Of a DNA stretch of 64,000 bases, positions 1 through 9,046 are shown in pieces (within the stretch, counting starts at the first letter, position 1; the number at the start of each line of letters is the position of its first letter). The stretch is from positions 1 through 64,000 of the forward strand of contig CAMYOG010000010.1 of NCBI GenBank assembly GCA_947259925.1. Direction: 5' to 3'. Position numbers and translations under genes: made by a program. This DNA is from Thermoanaerobaculia bacterium (lineage in GTDB: Bacteria > Acidobacteriota > Thermoanaerobaculia > Multivoradales > JAHEKO01). The notes under the pieces were generated by a model that did no database searches, was not told the origin of the DNA, and was given only the letters and a program-made list of their open reading frames with translations.

Positions 1-388
1 TCGGTCTCCTTTCTCGGCTCTGATGCCGATTCGTGGTCTATCCCACTGGCACAGTGTCTCAGCGGGGAGACCGACCGACTCATCTCATCTGGCACCTCTG
101 AAGCACCTCTATAAGGGCATGGCGTCGCTTGCTAATCGGAGGGATTAGGGGGAAGCTGGCCGAGATGTCGCCACCCTCGAGGGCGTGGGCAGGGGCCTGG
201 CTGATCCCAGCCTGTAAGAAGGTGCCGCCGCCTCCGAAACGGGTGGCACCTCCTGGGGGGTGTGCAGGGAGCAAGGGACGAAAGCGGACGGGGCGAAGGG
301 TCGGTTCCTCTGCGCCGACTGCGCCCGCCCTGGTTCGAAGACGTCGCAGCACGCCGCGTAGCTGGCGAAGGAAGTCGGGGCTCGGGAA
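1..388. other. intergenic region at window start
   Basis: I see no convincing gene here. Open frames on both strands are short and show no recognisable motif. The stretch carries one copy of a dispersed repeat at 226-255 and the leader of the ACR3 gene, with GAAGGAAG about 12 nt before its ATG. Confidence 0.5.
226..255 (+). repeat. dispersed repeat copy (CCGAAACGGGTGGCACCTC core)
   Basis: Exact copy of the core that recurs in intergenic DNA near 1616, 4863, 23175, 23236, 23281, 31195 and 31308. It lies 135 bp upstream of the arsenite transporter and is not part of a gene I can recognise. Confidence 0.75.
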
Positions 389-1498
389 ATGAGTGCAGGC
401 ATCTCGCGCAAGCTGTCACTCCTGGATCGGTATCTGACGCTCTGGATCTTTCTCGCAATGGGCGCAGGTGTGGCGATGGGAGCGCTCTGGGGCGGCGTCG
501 CCGACTTCTGGGGTCGGTTCTCCGTCGGGACAACCAACATTCCAATCGCTGCGGGGCTCATACTGATGATGTACCCGCCTCTCGCCAAGGTGCGCTACGA
601 GGAGATGCCCGACGTCTTCCGCAACTGGCGGATCCTCGGCTTGTCGCTGGTGCAGAACTGGGTCATCGGGCCGATCCTGATGTTCGCGCTGGCGATCCTC
701 TTTCTGCGCGATCAACCGGAGTACATGGTCGGGCTGATCATGATCGGCCTGGCTCGCTGCATCGCCATGGTGATCGTCTGGAACGAGCTTGCCAAGGGCG
801 ACTCGGAGTACGCTGCCGGGCTGGTGGCATTCAACAGTGTGTTCCAGGTGCTCTTCTACAGTGTGTACGCCTGGATCTTCATTACCAAGCTGCCGCCGCT
901 CTTCGGTTTGAGCGGCTCGGTGGTCGACATCAGCATGGGCCAGATCGCCGAGAGCGTCTTCATCTACCTCGGCATCCCGTTCCTGGCCGGCATGGCGACT
1001 CGCTTCGTTCTGGTCAAGAGCAAGGGCAGGGAGTGGTACGAGCGGGCTTTCATACCGAAGATCTCGCCGATCACCTTGATTGCCCTGCTGTTCACGATCC
1101 TGGTCATGTTCAGCCTCAAGGGAGACCAGATCGTGCGGATTCCGGGTGACGTCCTGCGGATCGCGGTGCCTCTTCTCATCTACTTCGTGCTGATGTTCCT
1201 GGTCTCGTTCTGGCTCGGCCGGAAGGTCGGAGCGGATTACAGCAAGACGGCAACGCTGTCGTTCACCGCGGCGTCGAACAACTTCGAGCTGGCGATCGCT
1301 GTCGCCGTCGCCGTCTTCGGCATCGGCTCGGGAGCAGCCTTCGCCGCAGTCATCGGGCCGCTGGTAGAAGTGCCCGTCTTGATCGGTTTGGTCAACGTCG
1401 CCTTGGCATTCCAGAAGAGGTACTTCGGCGATTCGGTGCAGGACGATCCGGCCCTGGCGGCTGCCGGCTCTGAGGGGTGCAAGTCACGCGACCCCTAG
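389..1498 (+). CDS. arsB/acr3: ACR3-family arsenite efflux permease
   Basis: This is a membrane transporter that exports arsenite, driven by the proton-motive force. The 369-residue product is almost entirely hydrophobic, with about ten membrane spans, which is the usual ACR3 length. The signature around residues 119-131 ([11 protein letters not shown]) contains the conserved membrane Cys124 that ACR3 proteins use for arsenite. A second conserved block, [11 protein letters not shown], follows near residue 300. The start is ATG 389 after a GAAGGAAG Shine-Dalgarno. No ArsR, ArsC or other ars gene is adjacent, so it stands alone. Family assignment is secure; the substrate is taken from the family. 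Confidence 0.93.
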   Translation: MSAGISRKLSLLDRYLTLWIFLAMGAGVAMGALWGGVADFWGRFSVGTTNIPIAAGLILMMYPPLAKVRYEEMPDVFRNWRILGLSLVQNWVIGPILMFALAILFLRDQPEYMVGLIMIGLARCIAMVIVWNELAKGDSEYAAGLVAFNSVFQVLFYSVYAWIFITKLPPLFGLSGSVVDISMGQIAESVFIYLGIPFLAGMATRFVLVKSKGREWYERAFIPKISPITLIALLFTILVMFSLKGDQIVRIPGDVLRIAVPLLIYFVLMFLVSFWLGRKVGADYSKTATLSFTAASNNFELAIAVAVAVFGIGSGAAFAAVIGPLVEVPVLIGLVNVALAFQKRYFGDSVQDDPALAAAGSEGCKSRDP

Positions 1499-1540
1499 CT
1501 GCAGCGAGAAAGTCGCCCGTCAGCGGCCCCTTTCCAGAGC

Positions 1541-1680
1541 CGACTGCGCAGCCTCCACCCAGGCGCGACCTCGACCCAGCGGGGGACGAAGTGCACATTC
1601 GGAGACGTGCCATCGCCTCCGAAACGGGTGGCACCTCGATGGGCACCTCGATGGGGCCGCACCTCGATGGCCACCTCGAT
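1541..1680 (+). repeat. long copy of the dispersed repeat plus CACCTCGAT satellite
   Basis: Positions 1541-1642 match 4786-4888 at roughly 85% identity. The unit runs from CGACTGCGCAGC through a GGGGGACGAAGTGC block to the CCGAAACGGGTGGCACCTC core. Two overlapping hairpins are possible: TTCGGAG with CTCCGAA, and GTGCCA with TGGCAC. These cannot form together. Four further CACCTCGAT units follow to 1680. The stretch fills the gap between two convergent genes. Confidence 0.75.
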
Positions 1681-1716
1681 CGTCCGGAGAATCGCGAAAA
1701 GAGGAGGCTTGTTTGC

Positions 1717-2982
1717 TCAGAGTCCCGAGTGGAGCGGCGGCGGCTCTGAGTCCGTACCGAGGTGGCCGAAGACCTTCATCAGGGCGCGGAAACCGTCTCG
1801 GGCTCCACCCATCAGGCGGTGCTGCCTCTTCTCGAACGTTGGCACCAGCTGCTCTGGTTCCAGAGTGACGCCCAGGACATAGGGCGGCCCATCGCCAGAA
1901 ACGGAGCCGAGGCGGATCGCTTCCATCGCGTGGTCATGGGCCGATGGACCTCTACCGTATTTCTCTGCGAGCTCCGGGTCGAACTTCCTCAGGTACCGCC
2001 TGACCAGACAGCGCCGAAGCGGGCCGGGCTCGGGCCTCTCGTGACCTGAAGGCCAAGTTTGCAGCACCAGAACATGCGTGCAGAGATCGGCTACCGCGAG
2101 GTCGAGTGGAATCTTTGCATATAGACCGCCATCGGCGTATCTATCCTCCCCGATCGTCACCGGTGGCCCCGCAATCACCGGTATGCGAGAGCTCGCTCTC
2201 AGAGACTCCCACAGCTCTTGCCGCGACGAGAACCCCTCGAGGATCTCCGCCCGCCGCCGTTCGACGGAGGTCACGACCACTTTGAGCGGAAGCGTCGATT
2301 CGAGGATTGCCTGCCAGTCGAGAATCTTCTCGTACACCATCACGTGGTCGAGGAGGAACTCGAGCGACATGACCCGACCCGGGATGATGATTCGCCGCCG
2401 GGCGATGAACCTGGAGTTGTTGACGTTCTCGTAGTAGATCGTAGTGCCGTAGGCAGCCTGACCGGCCACGAAGTAAGCGCCGTTAATCGCACCTGCCGAG
2501 GTGCCGTAGACGGCGTCGAATGCGTCGCGCAAGCCCAACTGCTCGAGTGCGGTGACCATCCCGGCGGAGACGACGCCGCGCATGCCGCCGCCCTCGATCG
2601 CCAGGCAGAGGTTGGAGCCATCCGTCCTCTGGTCCGGCAGCGAGCCGCGCACCAGCCGCGATTCCGCCAGGGAGACTACCGGGTGAGCTCGTGTCGGTGC
2701 CGGCTCAGGCTGTGCACGAGTTGCCGCGGAGAAGGCGAGACAGAGAGCGCCCATTGCCAAGAGCCGGCCGCTGATCCCGCCGCCCCGCCCTTCGCCGGCC
2801 CGGTTGGCTCGCGCGGTCTCGCACCCGCCGGTATCGGCGACCTTGCCGATCAGTTCGGAGGAAGAGGTCAAGTGGCAGCTCGAACCAGCGCGCTGGAGCC
2901 GAGACAGGATGTCGGCGCCCACAGTTGGCAGAGCTTGCGCCCCGGGAACTAGCGCGGGTTTCTCCTGATATTCGCTGGACAC
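1717..2982 (-). CDS. patatin-like phospholipase
   Basis: Predicted serine lipid acyl hydrolase of the patatin family. The product shows the oxyanion-hole motif GGGMRG (131-136), the nucleophile elbow GTSAG with Ser162, and the catalytic Asp in DGG (284-286), so the Ser-Asp dyad is intact. The first 75 residues of the longest frame are low in homology signal. A hydrophobic stretch ending in AATRAQ near residues 74-91 looks like a signal peptide, so the true start is probably inside the frame, around 2755-2800. I see no good ATG with a Shine-Dalgarno there. Divergent from the methyltransferase at 3177. Substrate unknown. Confidence 0.85.
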   Translation of the reverse strand: MSSEYQEKPALVPGAQALPTVGADILSRLQRAGSSCHLTSSSELIGKVADTGGCETARANRAGEGRGGGISGRLLAMGALCLAFSAATRAQPEPAPTRAHPVVSLAESRLVRGSLPDQRTDGSNLCLAIEGGGMRGVVSAGMVTALEQLGLRDAFDAVYGTSAGAINGAYFVAGQAAYGTTIYYENVNNSRFIARRRIIIPGRVMSLEFLLDHVMVYEKILDWQAILESTLPLKVVVTSVERRRAEILEGFSSRQELWESLRASSRIPVIAGPPVTIGEDRYADGGLYAKIPLDLAVADLCTHVLVLQTWPSGHERPEPGPLRRCLVRRYLRKFDPELAEKYGRGPSAHDHAMEAIRLGSVSGDGPPYVLGVTLEPEQLVPTFEKRQHRLMGGARDGFRALMKVFGHLGTDSEPPPLHSGL

Positions 2983-3176
2983 TGTACCGAGAGCTCCATC
3001 GCTACGATGCCATACTGTTCAGTGTGCAGCACGGGTGTAGTACTCGACGAGCGAGGAGCTACGCCCGCTCGGCCGGTCTGAGGCGTTGGCCAAGCGACGC
3101 CCACCGGCCCCTGCCCCCCTCTTCGCGCCTATGGAAAGTGTCCTGCTACCAAGTTCAGAGGAGCAGGCTCGATCAT

Positions 3177-3731
3177 ATGGCCAGGCGCGGGTACCTCGAG
3201 AAGCGCGGGATCGCCCGGAGCGCGATCCGGAAGGACCTTCTCTTCTTCGCCCTGCCCGCGTTGACCGTGTTCACCCTCGGACTGATCGTGTGCGGGCGCG
3301 ACGAGTACGACGGGATGGTGGGGACCTTGTTCAGAATGCTCTTCGATTCAGAGGTAGCGCGACGGCTCTCGGTGTCCAAGATCGTCGGGCTGGTGCTCAT
3401 GATTATCGGCTTCGCGATCGCGTTTACGGCCGTGTTCACGCTGAAGAAGTTCTACGCCTCGACCCTGGTGACGCGAGTCGATCACAGGCTGATCACGCAC
3501 GGCATCTACGGGCTCGTGCGACATCCCATCTACCTGGGAGTCCTCCTGATCTGCCTCGTCGCTCTGCCCGTGTACTCCTCGAGCGCGTGGGGCTTTCTGA
3601 TCCTCTCCCTCCTGATTCCGATCGTCCTGGGCAGGATCAGGATGGAGGAGAGGCTTCTGACCGAGCACTTCGGAGACGCGTACCGCGAGTACAAGTCGTC
3701 CACCAGAAAACTGATCCCGTTTGTGTACTGA
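3177..3731 (+). CDS. isoprenylcysteine carboxyl methyltransferase-like membrane protein
   Basis: The 184-residue integral membrane protein has four or five hydrophobic segments and the ICMT/PEMT-type C-terminal signature: GLVRHPIYLG, then RMEERLLTEHFGDAYREY, which binds S-adenosylmethionine in this superfamily. Bacterial members methylate small lipophilic or thiol substrates that cannot be named from sequence. ATG 3177 was chosen because GAGGAG lies 13 nt upstream and because the longer open frame back to 2925 lacks family similarity. It stands alone. Confidence 0.8.
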   Translation: MARRGYLEKRGIARSAIRKDLLFFALPALTVFTLGLIVCGRDEYDGMVGTLFRMLFDSEVARRLSVSKIVGLVLMIIGFAIAFTAVFTLKKFYASTLVTRVDHRLITHGIYGLVRHPIYLGVLLICLVALPVYSSSAWGFLILSLLIPIVLGRIRMEERLLTEHFGDAYREYKSSTRKLIPFVY

Positions 3732-4077
3732 AGGGTGCGGGAGCGGCCGGCACTGGGCGCTCCCCGGAGCCGAGGTCGATAGCGGTGGGGCGGAGTGGCG
3801 GGCGGCTCGGCGGGACTCGGACGGCGGCTTCTGGCGGGCGCGGGAACGTCGTCCTGCGGCTCGCAGACGACTGACGGCAGCAAAGCAAGGCAAGCAAAGT
3901 GCTCGTCCCCATCGACTCGACAACCCTTCTCAGTAGGAGCGGCGAGTGCTCGCGACGCCGCAACGCCCATCGCAAGAAACGCATCGGGCTCAGCCCTGCG
4001 ATGATCGAGGCGAAGTGCATCCGCCAGGTTGCGAGCAGGGTGGCTCGTGGAGAGGCTTTCGCCCGCGAGGATAGACG
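3732..4077. other. intergenic, nothing recognised
   Basis: Short open frames exist on both strands (for example + 3899-4081), but none shows a ribosome binding site, a motif or a composition that sets it apart from background. Confidence 0.4.
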
Positions 4078-4644
4078 CTAGTTCTGTGATCTTGCGCCAT
4101 CAGTGGTCAGTTCCCCGGCGGCAAAGGAGTACTTCCGAAGTACGCTGATGGATTCGTCGCCCTCGTGAAAGACGACCTCGGTCTTGTCCGATTCTCTGAC
4201 GAACCAGGAGGTCTCATGGGCGACCACGGCAATCCGTCGGGCGTGCTCCTGGGGATTGACTCCGGTTGGCAGCTCATAGCCTGTGAAGGTCAGCGTGACC
4301 TCGCGGTTGCCCGCCCCCTGGCCAGGTGGACACGGTGCTTCCCCGACAACCGCGAAGCGGCATACGAACTCCACGGTGGGCTGATCCCCGAAACTCCTCG
4401 CAAGCTCTTGAGCGAGCTCCAGTTCCTCGTTGCCGCCTCCGTTGTCCCCAGCGGCGCCGATCTGGTCCCAATCGACGCCCGACAAGAGCGCGATGGCGAC
4501 GGCCAGTAACGCGACGAAGACTATGCAGCCAAGCAGTGTTCTCTTGATGGTGTCCTCCTCTCGTCTCCGAGCAGCCCCCGGCCGCCGTCTGTAGTAGTAC
4601 GGGCGTGGACGCCGACGCTTACCTGTCGGGCTCGAGAATCTCAC
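4078..4644 (-). CDS. hypothetical membrane-anchored protein
   Basis: Not recognised. The longest frame starts at GTG 4644 and encodes a basic, Arg/Tyr-rich head, one transmembrane helix (about residues 35-55 of the frame), then a 130-residue extracytoplasmic domain rich in Glu. That domain has two cysteines in the stretch CRFAVVGEAPCPPGQ. The strongest Shine-Dalgarno (GAGGAGG) instead sits 5 nt before an ATC codon at 4548-4546, exactly where a KRTLLG-type signal anchor would begin. Either the GTG form with the basic head is real, or translation begins at a non-standard ATC. The next feature upstream is a repeat. Confidence 0.5.
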   Translation of the reverse strand: MRFSSPTGKRRRPRPYYYRRRPGAARRREEDTIKRTLLGCIVFVALLAVAIALLSGVDWDQIGAAGDNGGGNEELELAQELARSFGDQPTVEFVCRFAVVGEAPCPPGQGAGNREVTLTFTGYELPTGVNPQEHARRIAVVAHETSWFVRESDKTEVVFHEGDESISVLRKYSFAAGELTTDGARSQN

Positions 4645-4785
4645 CTATTTGTCGAAGCTTAGCCACTCCTTGAGCCGGGTCCAACTCAGAGGCACTCGGC
4701 AGCAGCAGTGTGTGCACACTGGTCGAAGACGGCACCTGGCTCTGAATCATCGGTTGCCCAACCATCGGGCGAGTAGATAGGGGCG

Positions 4786-4888
4786 CGACTGCGCAGCTTC
4801 CACCCAGCTGCCAACCTTGGCTCAGCGGGGGACGAAGTGCCCCTTCGGAGACGTGCCATCGCCTCCGAAACGGGTGGCACCTCGATGG
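4786..4888 (+). repeat. long copy of the dispersed repeat
   Basis: Second full-length copy (103 bp) of the unit at 1541-1642, in the same orientation, with the same two mutually exclusive hairpin possibilities. It differs mainly in the middle of the unit and lacks the trailing satellite. Confidence 0.75.
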
Positions 4889-5014
4889 CAGCTTCTGCCT
4901 TCTAGCTGCCCCGTGGGACTGTTCGCAGCCCGCCCCTTTGAGGTCTCTTCGCCCGCTGGCAGGGGTATTGCGCCTCACCTTATTGGGGCATAGGCATATA
5001 GCCACCTTTCGATA

Positions 5015-5126
5015 AGGGCACGGTCAGGCGCAAGTCTGACTCCGCAAAGCCACGGGTCCTCGCCTCCTTCACGCGGGGTTGAGCGCAAGAACACGAGGGA
5101 GCCCAAGATCGCCGGGCTGCCGAAGG
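5015..5126 (+). promoter_or_regulatory. GEMM-I riboswitch (cyclic dinucleotide aptamer)
   Basis: Matches the GEMM-I layout in order: GGCA; a 6-bp stem capped by GCAA (TCAGGC/GTCTGA with one wobble); the CCGCAAAGCCACGGGTCC block; a variable second hairpin; and the closing AAGATCGCCGGGCTGCCGA segment. Known members sense c-di-GMP or, in Geobacter-type variants, cGAMP; I cannot tell which by eye. A CTGCC/GGCAG hairpin and a T5 run directly follow, which may be the expression platform. It ends about 50 nt before the ATG of the surface protein. Confidence 0.8.
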
Positions 5127-5177
5127 GCAGACCGATGCGTTTTTCTGGGGGCTCGACATTGGGCGAAGGAGGCTGAG

Positions 5178-8100
5178 ATGACCAGAAGCTCGAAGATCGC
5201 CGCGGATCAGGGGTCTGCGACACCAACTGCTGTCCCGAACACCCCTCGGCCTCCGAGCAGGTGCTTGTCTCTGGCCCTGGCCTCGACGCTGTTGCTTGGT
5301 GTGGGCTGTCTTGTTTCCAGCACGGCGACCCACGCCCAGGTTTCAGGCCAGCAGGAGATCAGTGATACCGAGGGCAACTTCACGGGAACACTGGACCTCG
5401 GTGACCAGTTCGGTTGGGCCCCGGAGGCCATCGGCGACCTGGACGGCGACGGAGTGAACGACCTCGCCGTCGGGACACCCAGCGACGATGACGGCGGCAT
5501 CAACCGGGGCGCCGTCTGGATCCTGTTTCTCAATCCCGATGGCACGGTCAAGAGCCACCAGAAGATCTCCGACACCGAGGGCAACTTCACCGGCATTCTG
5601 GACGACGGCGACGAGTTCGGACACTCGGTGGCTCCACTGGGTGACTATGACAATGACGGGGTCGACGATCTCGCCGTCGGCGCTCTCTGGGACGATGACG
5701 GGGGTCCCGATCGAGGGGCGTTCTATCTGCTGTTCCTCGACACCGATGGCACGGTCAAGAGCCACCAGAAGATCTCCGATACCGAGGGAGGGTTTACCGG
5801 CGTACTGCAGGACAACGACGGATTCGGCCACGGCGTCACTCTGCTGGGTGATCTCGACAACGACGGCATCGATGATCTCGCCGCGGCCACGGGTCATATC
5901 TCTCACGAGGGCGTCACCTGGATTCTGTTCATGAACGCGGGCTTCACAGTGCGAACCTTCCAGCGGATCGCGGAGGGTGAGGGTGGTTTTTCTGGCGTGC
6001 TCGAGCGCGAAGACGAGCTGGGGCACGACCTGGACGCGCTTGGAGACTTTGATGGCGATGGCGTCCTCGATCTGCTCGCGGGCGTGCCCAAAGACGACGA
6101 CGGCGGTACGGATCGAGGAGGGCTCTACTTGCTGTTCCTTCACTCGGACGGGACAGTCAAGAGCCACCAGAAGATCTCCGACACGACGGGGGGCTTCGCC
6201 GGCATCCTCGATGACGGGGACCGCTTCGGGCATCCCCCCAAGAACGCGGGCGACCTGGATGGGGACGGCGTCATCGATCTGCTCGCCGGCGCACCCTTCG
6301 ACGACGATGGTGCGAACGACGTCGGCGCTTTCTGGATTCTCTATCTCGAGGACGACGGCACAGTCCGCTGCTACGGAAAGGTCAGTGCGACCGAGGGCGG
6401 CTTCTCGGGCAGTCTCCCCGCAGACGGGCTGTTCTCCCACATCGTCGACGACATGGGTGACCTGAACGGCGACGGAGCCATGGACTTCGTGGCCGGTGCT
6501 CCGGCCGCCGATGGCAAGGGTGTGGTCTGGATTCTTTTTGGGGACGGCACCAACGCGACGTTCGCGGCGACCTTCGGGGTCGCTACGAGCGGATTGCAGG
6601 CCATCTTTACCGACGGCAGCACCTCGTGCGGATCTCAGGTCGTCGACTGGAGTTGGGACTTCGGGGACGGTTTCGGGTCGACCCAGCAGCATCCGACGCA
6701 CACTTTCGCGAGCGAGGGCGTCTACACGGCGACCTTGACCGTCGAAGACGGCCTCGGCGGGATGGAGAGCACTTCGCAGGTCGTGAGTGTCGAGGCGATG
6801 AGGGCTCTTCCCGAAAGTGTGGACTTCGGCGATCAAGAGATCGGCAGCGTCTCGGTGCCCGACACGCTGACGATTGCCAACGATGGTGCGGGGCCAGTCG
6901 ACGTAACGACGGTCTCGATGATCGGCCAGGACTCGGATCATTTCGGCCACGACTTCGTCGGCCCGGTGACGATTCCGGGCGGCAGTCAGCACTTCTTCGA
7001 CGTGTGGTTTGCACCGATTTCGAACGGCACCGGTCAGCCGCTCTACCGCGTCAACGCGGGTGGGCCGCTGTTGCCCAGTCAGGACGATGAGCCTGCCGAT
7101 TGGGAGGCCGACGCCCCCTCGCCATACGTCAATTCCTCCGAGACGAATAGCGCCTCCTACCCCGGCGGCCTCGCGCTCGACGCATCGGTGCCTGCCGGAT
7201 CGCCGCCGGAGCTGTTCGAGACCTACCGACGCACCCTGGGTAGCACGAGCATGCAGTGGGATTTTCCGGTGCAGGCCGGTCTCTCCCTGGAGGTGCGACT
7301 CTATTTTGCCCAGTGGGCCCAGTGTTCGGTGGGCGCGAAGGTTTTCGACGTCGAGATCGAAGGCGCCGTGGTACTCGACGACTACGATCTGATCGCCGAC
7401 GCCGGTTGCTCGATCGCTGTATCGAGGACATTCTCGGTCACGCCTGGCGACACGAATCTCGATATCGACTTCGTTCGGGTCGCGGGCGGTCCGCCGCTCG
7501 TCAACGCGATCGAGATTCTCACCACGAGCCAGCGGACGGCTCAGGCGCTGATTGAATACGACGCGACCAATGCGTCCCTCGTCGTGAGCCTCTCGGGCAA
7601 TGCGGTTGCCAGCACGGGAGATCTGCCACCTACGGCGGCGTTCAGCTTCGTTACGAATGGGTTGCAGGTGGACCTGACCGACCAGTCCAGCGATAGCGAC
7701 GGGACCATTGAGACCTGGTATTGGGACTTCGGCGACGGCAACACCTCGATCGAGCAAAACCCGAGCCACCTCTATGCCGCGTCGGGCACCTTCCTGGTCA
7801 CCCTGACCGTCACCGACGACAGCGGCCTGACCGACACGGCCTCGGATTCGGTGACCGTGTCTGATGGCAGCAGCCAGATGCTGTACCGCGTCAACACGGG
7901 TGGGCCGTTGTTGCCCGCGCAGGACGGTGTGCCTGTCGATTGGGAGGCCGACACCCCTTCGCCGTACGTCAATTCTGCCGAGACGAAAAGCGCCTCCTAC
8001 GCCGGCGGCCTCGCGATCGACGCTTCGGTGCCTGCCGGCTCGCCGCCGGAGCTGTTCGAGACCTACCGACGCAACCTGGGTTTCGGGACGAGCATGCAGT

Positions 8101-8381
8101 GGGATTTGCCGGTGCAGGTCGGTCTCTCCCTGGAGGTGCGACTCTTTTTTGCCCAGTGGGCCCAGTGTTCGGTGGGAGCGAAAATCTTCGATGTCGAGAT
8201 CGAAGGTGCCGTGGTGCTCGACGACTACGATCTGATCGCCGACGCCGGTTGCTCGGTTGTGGTGTCAAGGACATTCTCGGTCACGCCCAACGACACGAAT
8301 CTCGATATCGACTTCGTTCGGGTCGTGGGCGGCCCGCCCCTCGTCAACGCGATCGAGGTGAGCGCGAGCGGAAGTCCGTGA
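5178..8381 (+). CDS. large secreted FG-GAP / PKD / malectin-like surface protein
   Basis: Secreted modular protein of 1067 residues. After a signal peptide (hydrophobic core LALASTLLLGVGCLV) come about seven FG-GAP-type repeats with Ca-binding DxDxDGxxD loops (for example DLDGDGVND). These are followed by a PKD domain (WSWDFGDG), a choice-of-anchor immunoglobulin-like segment (VDFGDQEIGSV), a malectin-like domain, a second PKD domain (WYWDFGDG) and a second malectin-like domain. The two malectin modules are near-identical. Such proteins usually serve in adhesion or carbohydrate binding. ATG 5178 follows AAGGAGG closely. The GEMM-I riboswitch upstream implies cyclic-dinucleotide control. I see no clear C-terminal sorting signal. 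Confidence 0.85.
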   Translation: MTRSSKIAADQGSATPTAVPNTPRPPSRCLSLALASTLLLGVGCLVSSTATHAQVSGQQEISDTEGNFTGTLDLGDQFGWAPEAIGDLDGDGVNDLAVGTPSDDDGGINRGAVWILFLNPDGTVKSHQKISDTEGNFTGILDDGDEFGHSVAPLGDYDNDGVDDLAVGALWDDDGGPDRGAFYLLFLDTDGTVKSHQKISDTEGGFTGVLQDNDGFGHGVTLLGDLDNDGIDDLAAATGHISHEGVTWILFMNAGFTVRTFQRIAEGEGGFSGVLEREDELGHDLDALGDFDGDGVLDLLAGVPKDDDGGTDRGGLYLLFLHSDGTVKSHQKISDTTGGFAGILDDGDRFGHPPKNAGDLDGDGVIDLLAGAPFDDDGANDVGAFWILYLEDDGTVRCYGKVSATEGGFSGSLPADGLFSHIVDDMGDLNGDGAMDFVAGAPAADGKGVVWILFGDGTNATFAATFGVATSGLQAIFTDGSTSCGSQVVDWSWDFGDGFGSTQQHPTHTFASEGVYTATLTVEDGLGGMESTSQVVSVEAMRALPESVDFGDQEIGSVSVPDTLTIANDGAGPVDVTTVSMIGQDSDHFGHDFVGPVTIPGGSQHFFDVWFAPISNGTGQPLYRVNAGGPLLPSQDDEPADWEADAPSPYVNSSETNSASYPGGLALDASVPAGSPPELFETYRRTLGSTSMQWDFPVQAGLSLEVRLYFAQWAQCSVGAKVFDVEIEGAVVLDDYDLIADAGCSIAVSRTFSVTPGDTNLDIDFVRVAGGPPLVNAIEILTTSQRTAQALIEYDATNASLVVSLSGNAVASTGDLPPTAAFSFVTNGLQVDLTDQSSDSDGTIETWYWDFGDGNTSIEQNPSHLYAASGTFLVTLTVTDDSGLTDTASDSVTVSDGSSQMLYRVNTGGPLLPAQDGVPVDWEADTPSPYVNSAETKSASYAGGLAIDASVPAGSPPELFETYRRNLGFGTSMQWDLPVQVGLSLEVRLFFAQWAQCSVGAKIFDVEIEGAVVLDDYDLIADAGCSVVVSRTFSVTPNDTNLDIDFVRVVGGPPLVNAIEVSASGSP
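7041..7514 (+). repeat. direct repeat, malectin module copy 1
   Basis: This 474-bp segment is repeated at 7881-8357 at about 90% nucleotide identity. The two copies are separated by the second PKD domain, so the module was duplicated recently or kept alike by gene conversion. Confidence 0.85.
7881..8357 (+). repeat. direct repeat, malectin module copy 2
   Basis: Second copy of the module at 7041-7514, carrying one 3-bp in-frame insertion (GSTS becomes GFGTS). Confidence 0.85.
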
Positions 8382-8399
8382 TTCCCTGGTGAATGCTGC

Positions 8400-8820
8400 G
8401 GGCCGGCCGCGAGGTCGAAGGGGCCGCGCCCGAGGTTTCTCCCGTCTTGGTCAGAAATGCCGGCTCGACGAACGGCACGACATCGAAGGCGTCGGTCCCT
8501 GACCCGGTCTCCCAGGAGACCTCGACCTTGTTCCAGCCGTCCGGTACCAGGATCTCCTCTCCGAAGGGAGTCTCGACGTACGAACCGTCATCCTGTCGAA
8601 CGGAGAGTAAGAGTCGGTCCTCCAGGAGACCAGAGTTGTACTTCAGGATGAGCCTGAACTGCAGATCGCCGTTCGTCGAGAAGCCGTTGAACAGCTCCAC
8701 GAGATCGCCTGGCGCGATGGAGAGGTCATCCAGACTGAGGTGGAAGGTGGTGTAGCGATCGAGCCGATCGAGAGACTGAGATGAGCCGAGAGGAGTTTGA
8801 ATCTGCTCGCGATCCGCAAG
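8400..8820 (-). pseudogene. C-terminal fragment of a secreted anchor-domain protein
   Basis: Translation of this strand reads continuously through FHLSLDDLSIAPGD, LVELFNG, FRLILKYNSG, SVRQDDGSYVETP and WNKVEVSWETG. This resembles a beta-rich C-terminal domain seen in secreted proteins of this kind of genome. There is no start codon with a ribosome binding site and no signal peptide, and an in-frame stop lies just upstream near 8840. The end runs into the antisense of the surface protein. I read it as a gene remnant. Confidence 0.5.
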
Positions 8821-8889
8821 AGCTGGAGCGTCTGCTGATGGTCAGAGCCGAGCCCTAGCAGCCTCTGCCATTTCGCTCGAGCCACTCCA

Positions 8890-9046
8890 TTCGGCCTACC
8901 CGGGTGGTACCCGGGCCTACCCCACCGAGTGGCGGCGTAAGCCGAGGTGTGCCTTAAGTTTCGCCCAACGCGGGTCCCGATAGGAAGCTTGGGGTCTCGG
9001 GACCCTATGCCGCGGCGAGAGGAGCAGACTCCAGACGGGACTAGCG
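8890..9046. other. intergenic with a GC-rich palindrome
   Basis: Contains CCTACCCGGGTGGTACCCGGGCC, split as two CCCGGG-centred arms around 8898-8920. It could fold as a hairpin in front of the DAHP synthase operon. No open frame of interest. Confidence 0.4.

Noticed and set aside
5343..7769. 808-codon open frame on the minus strand
   Set aside because: Exact antisense of the FG-GAP repeats; the repeated DxDxDG codons keep the opposite frame free of stops. No motif or ribosome binding site.
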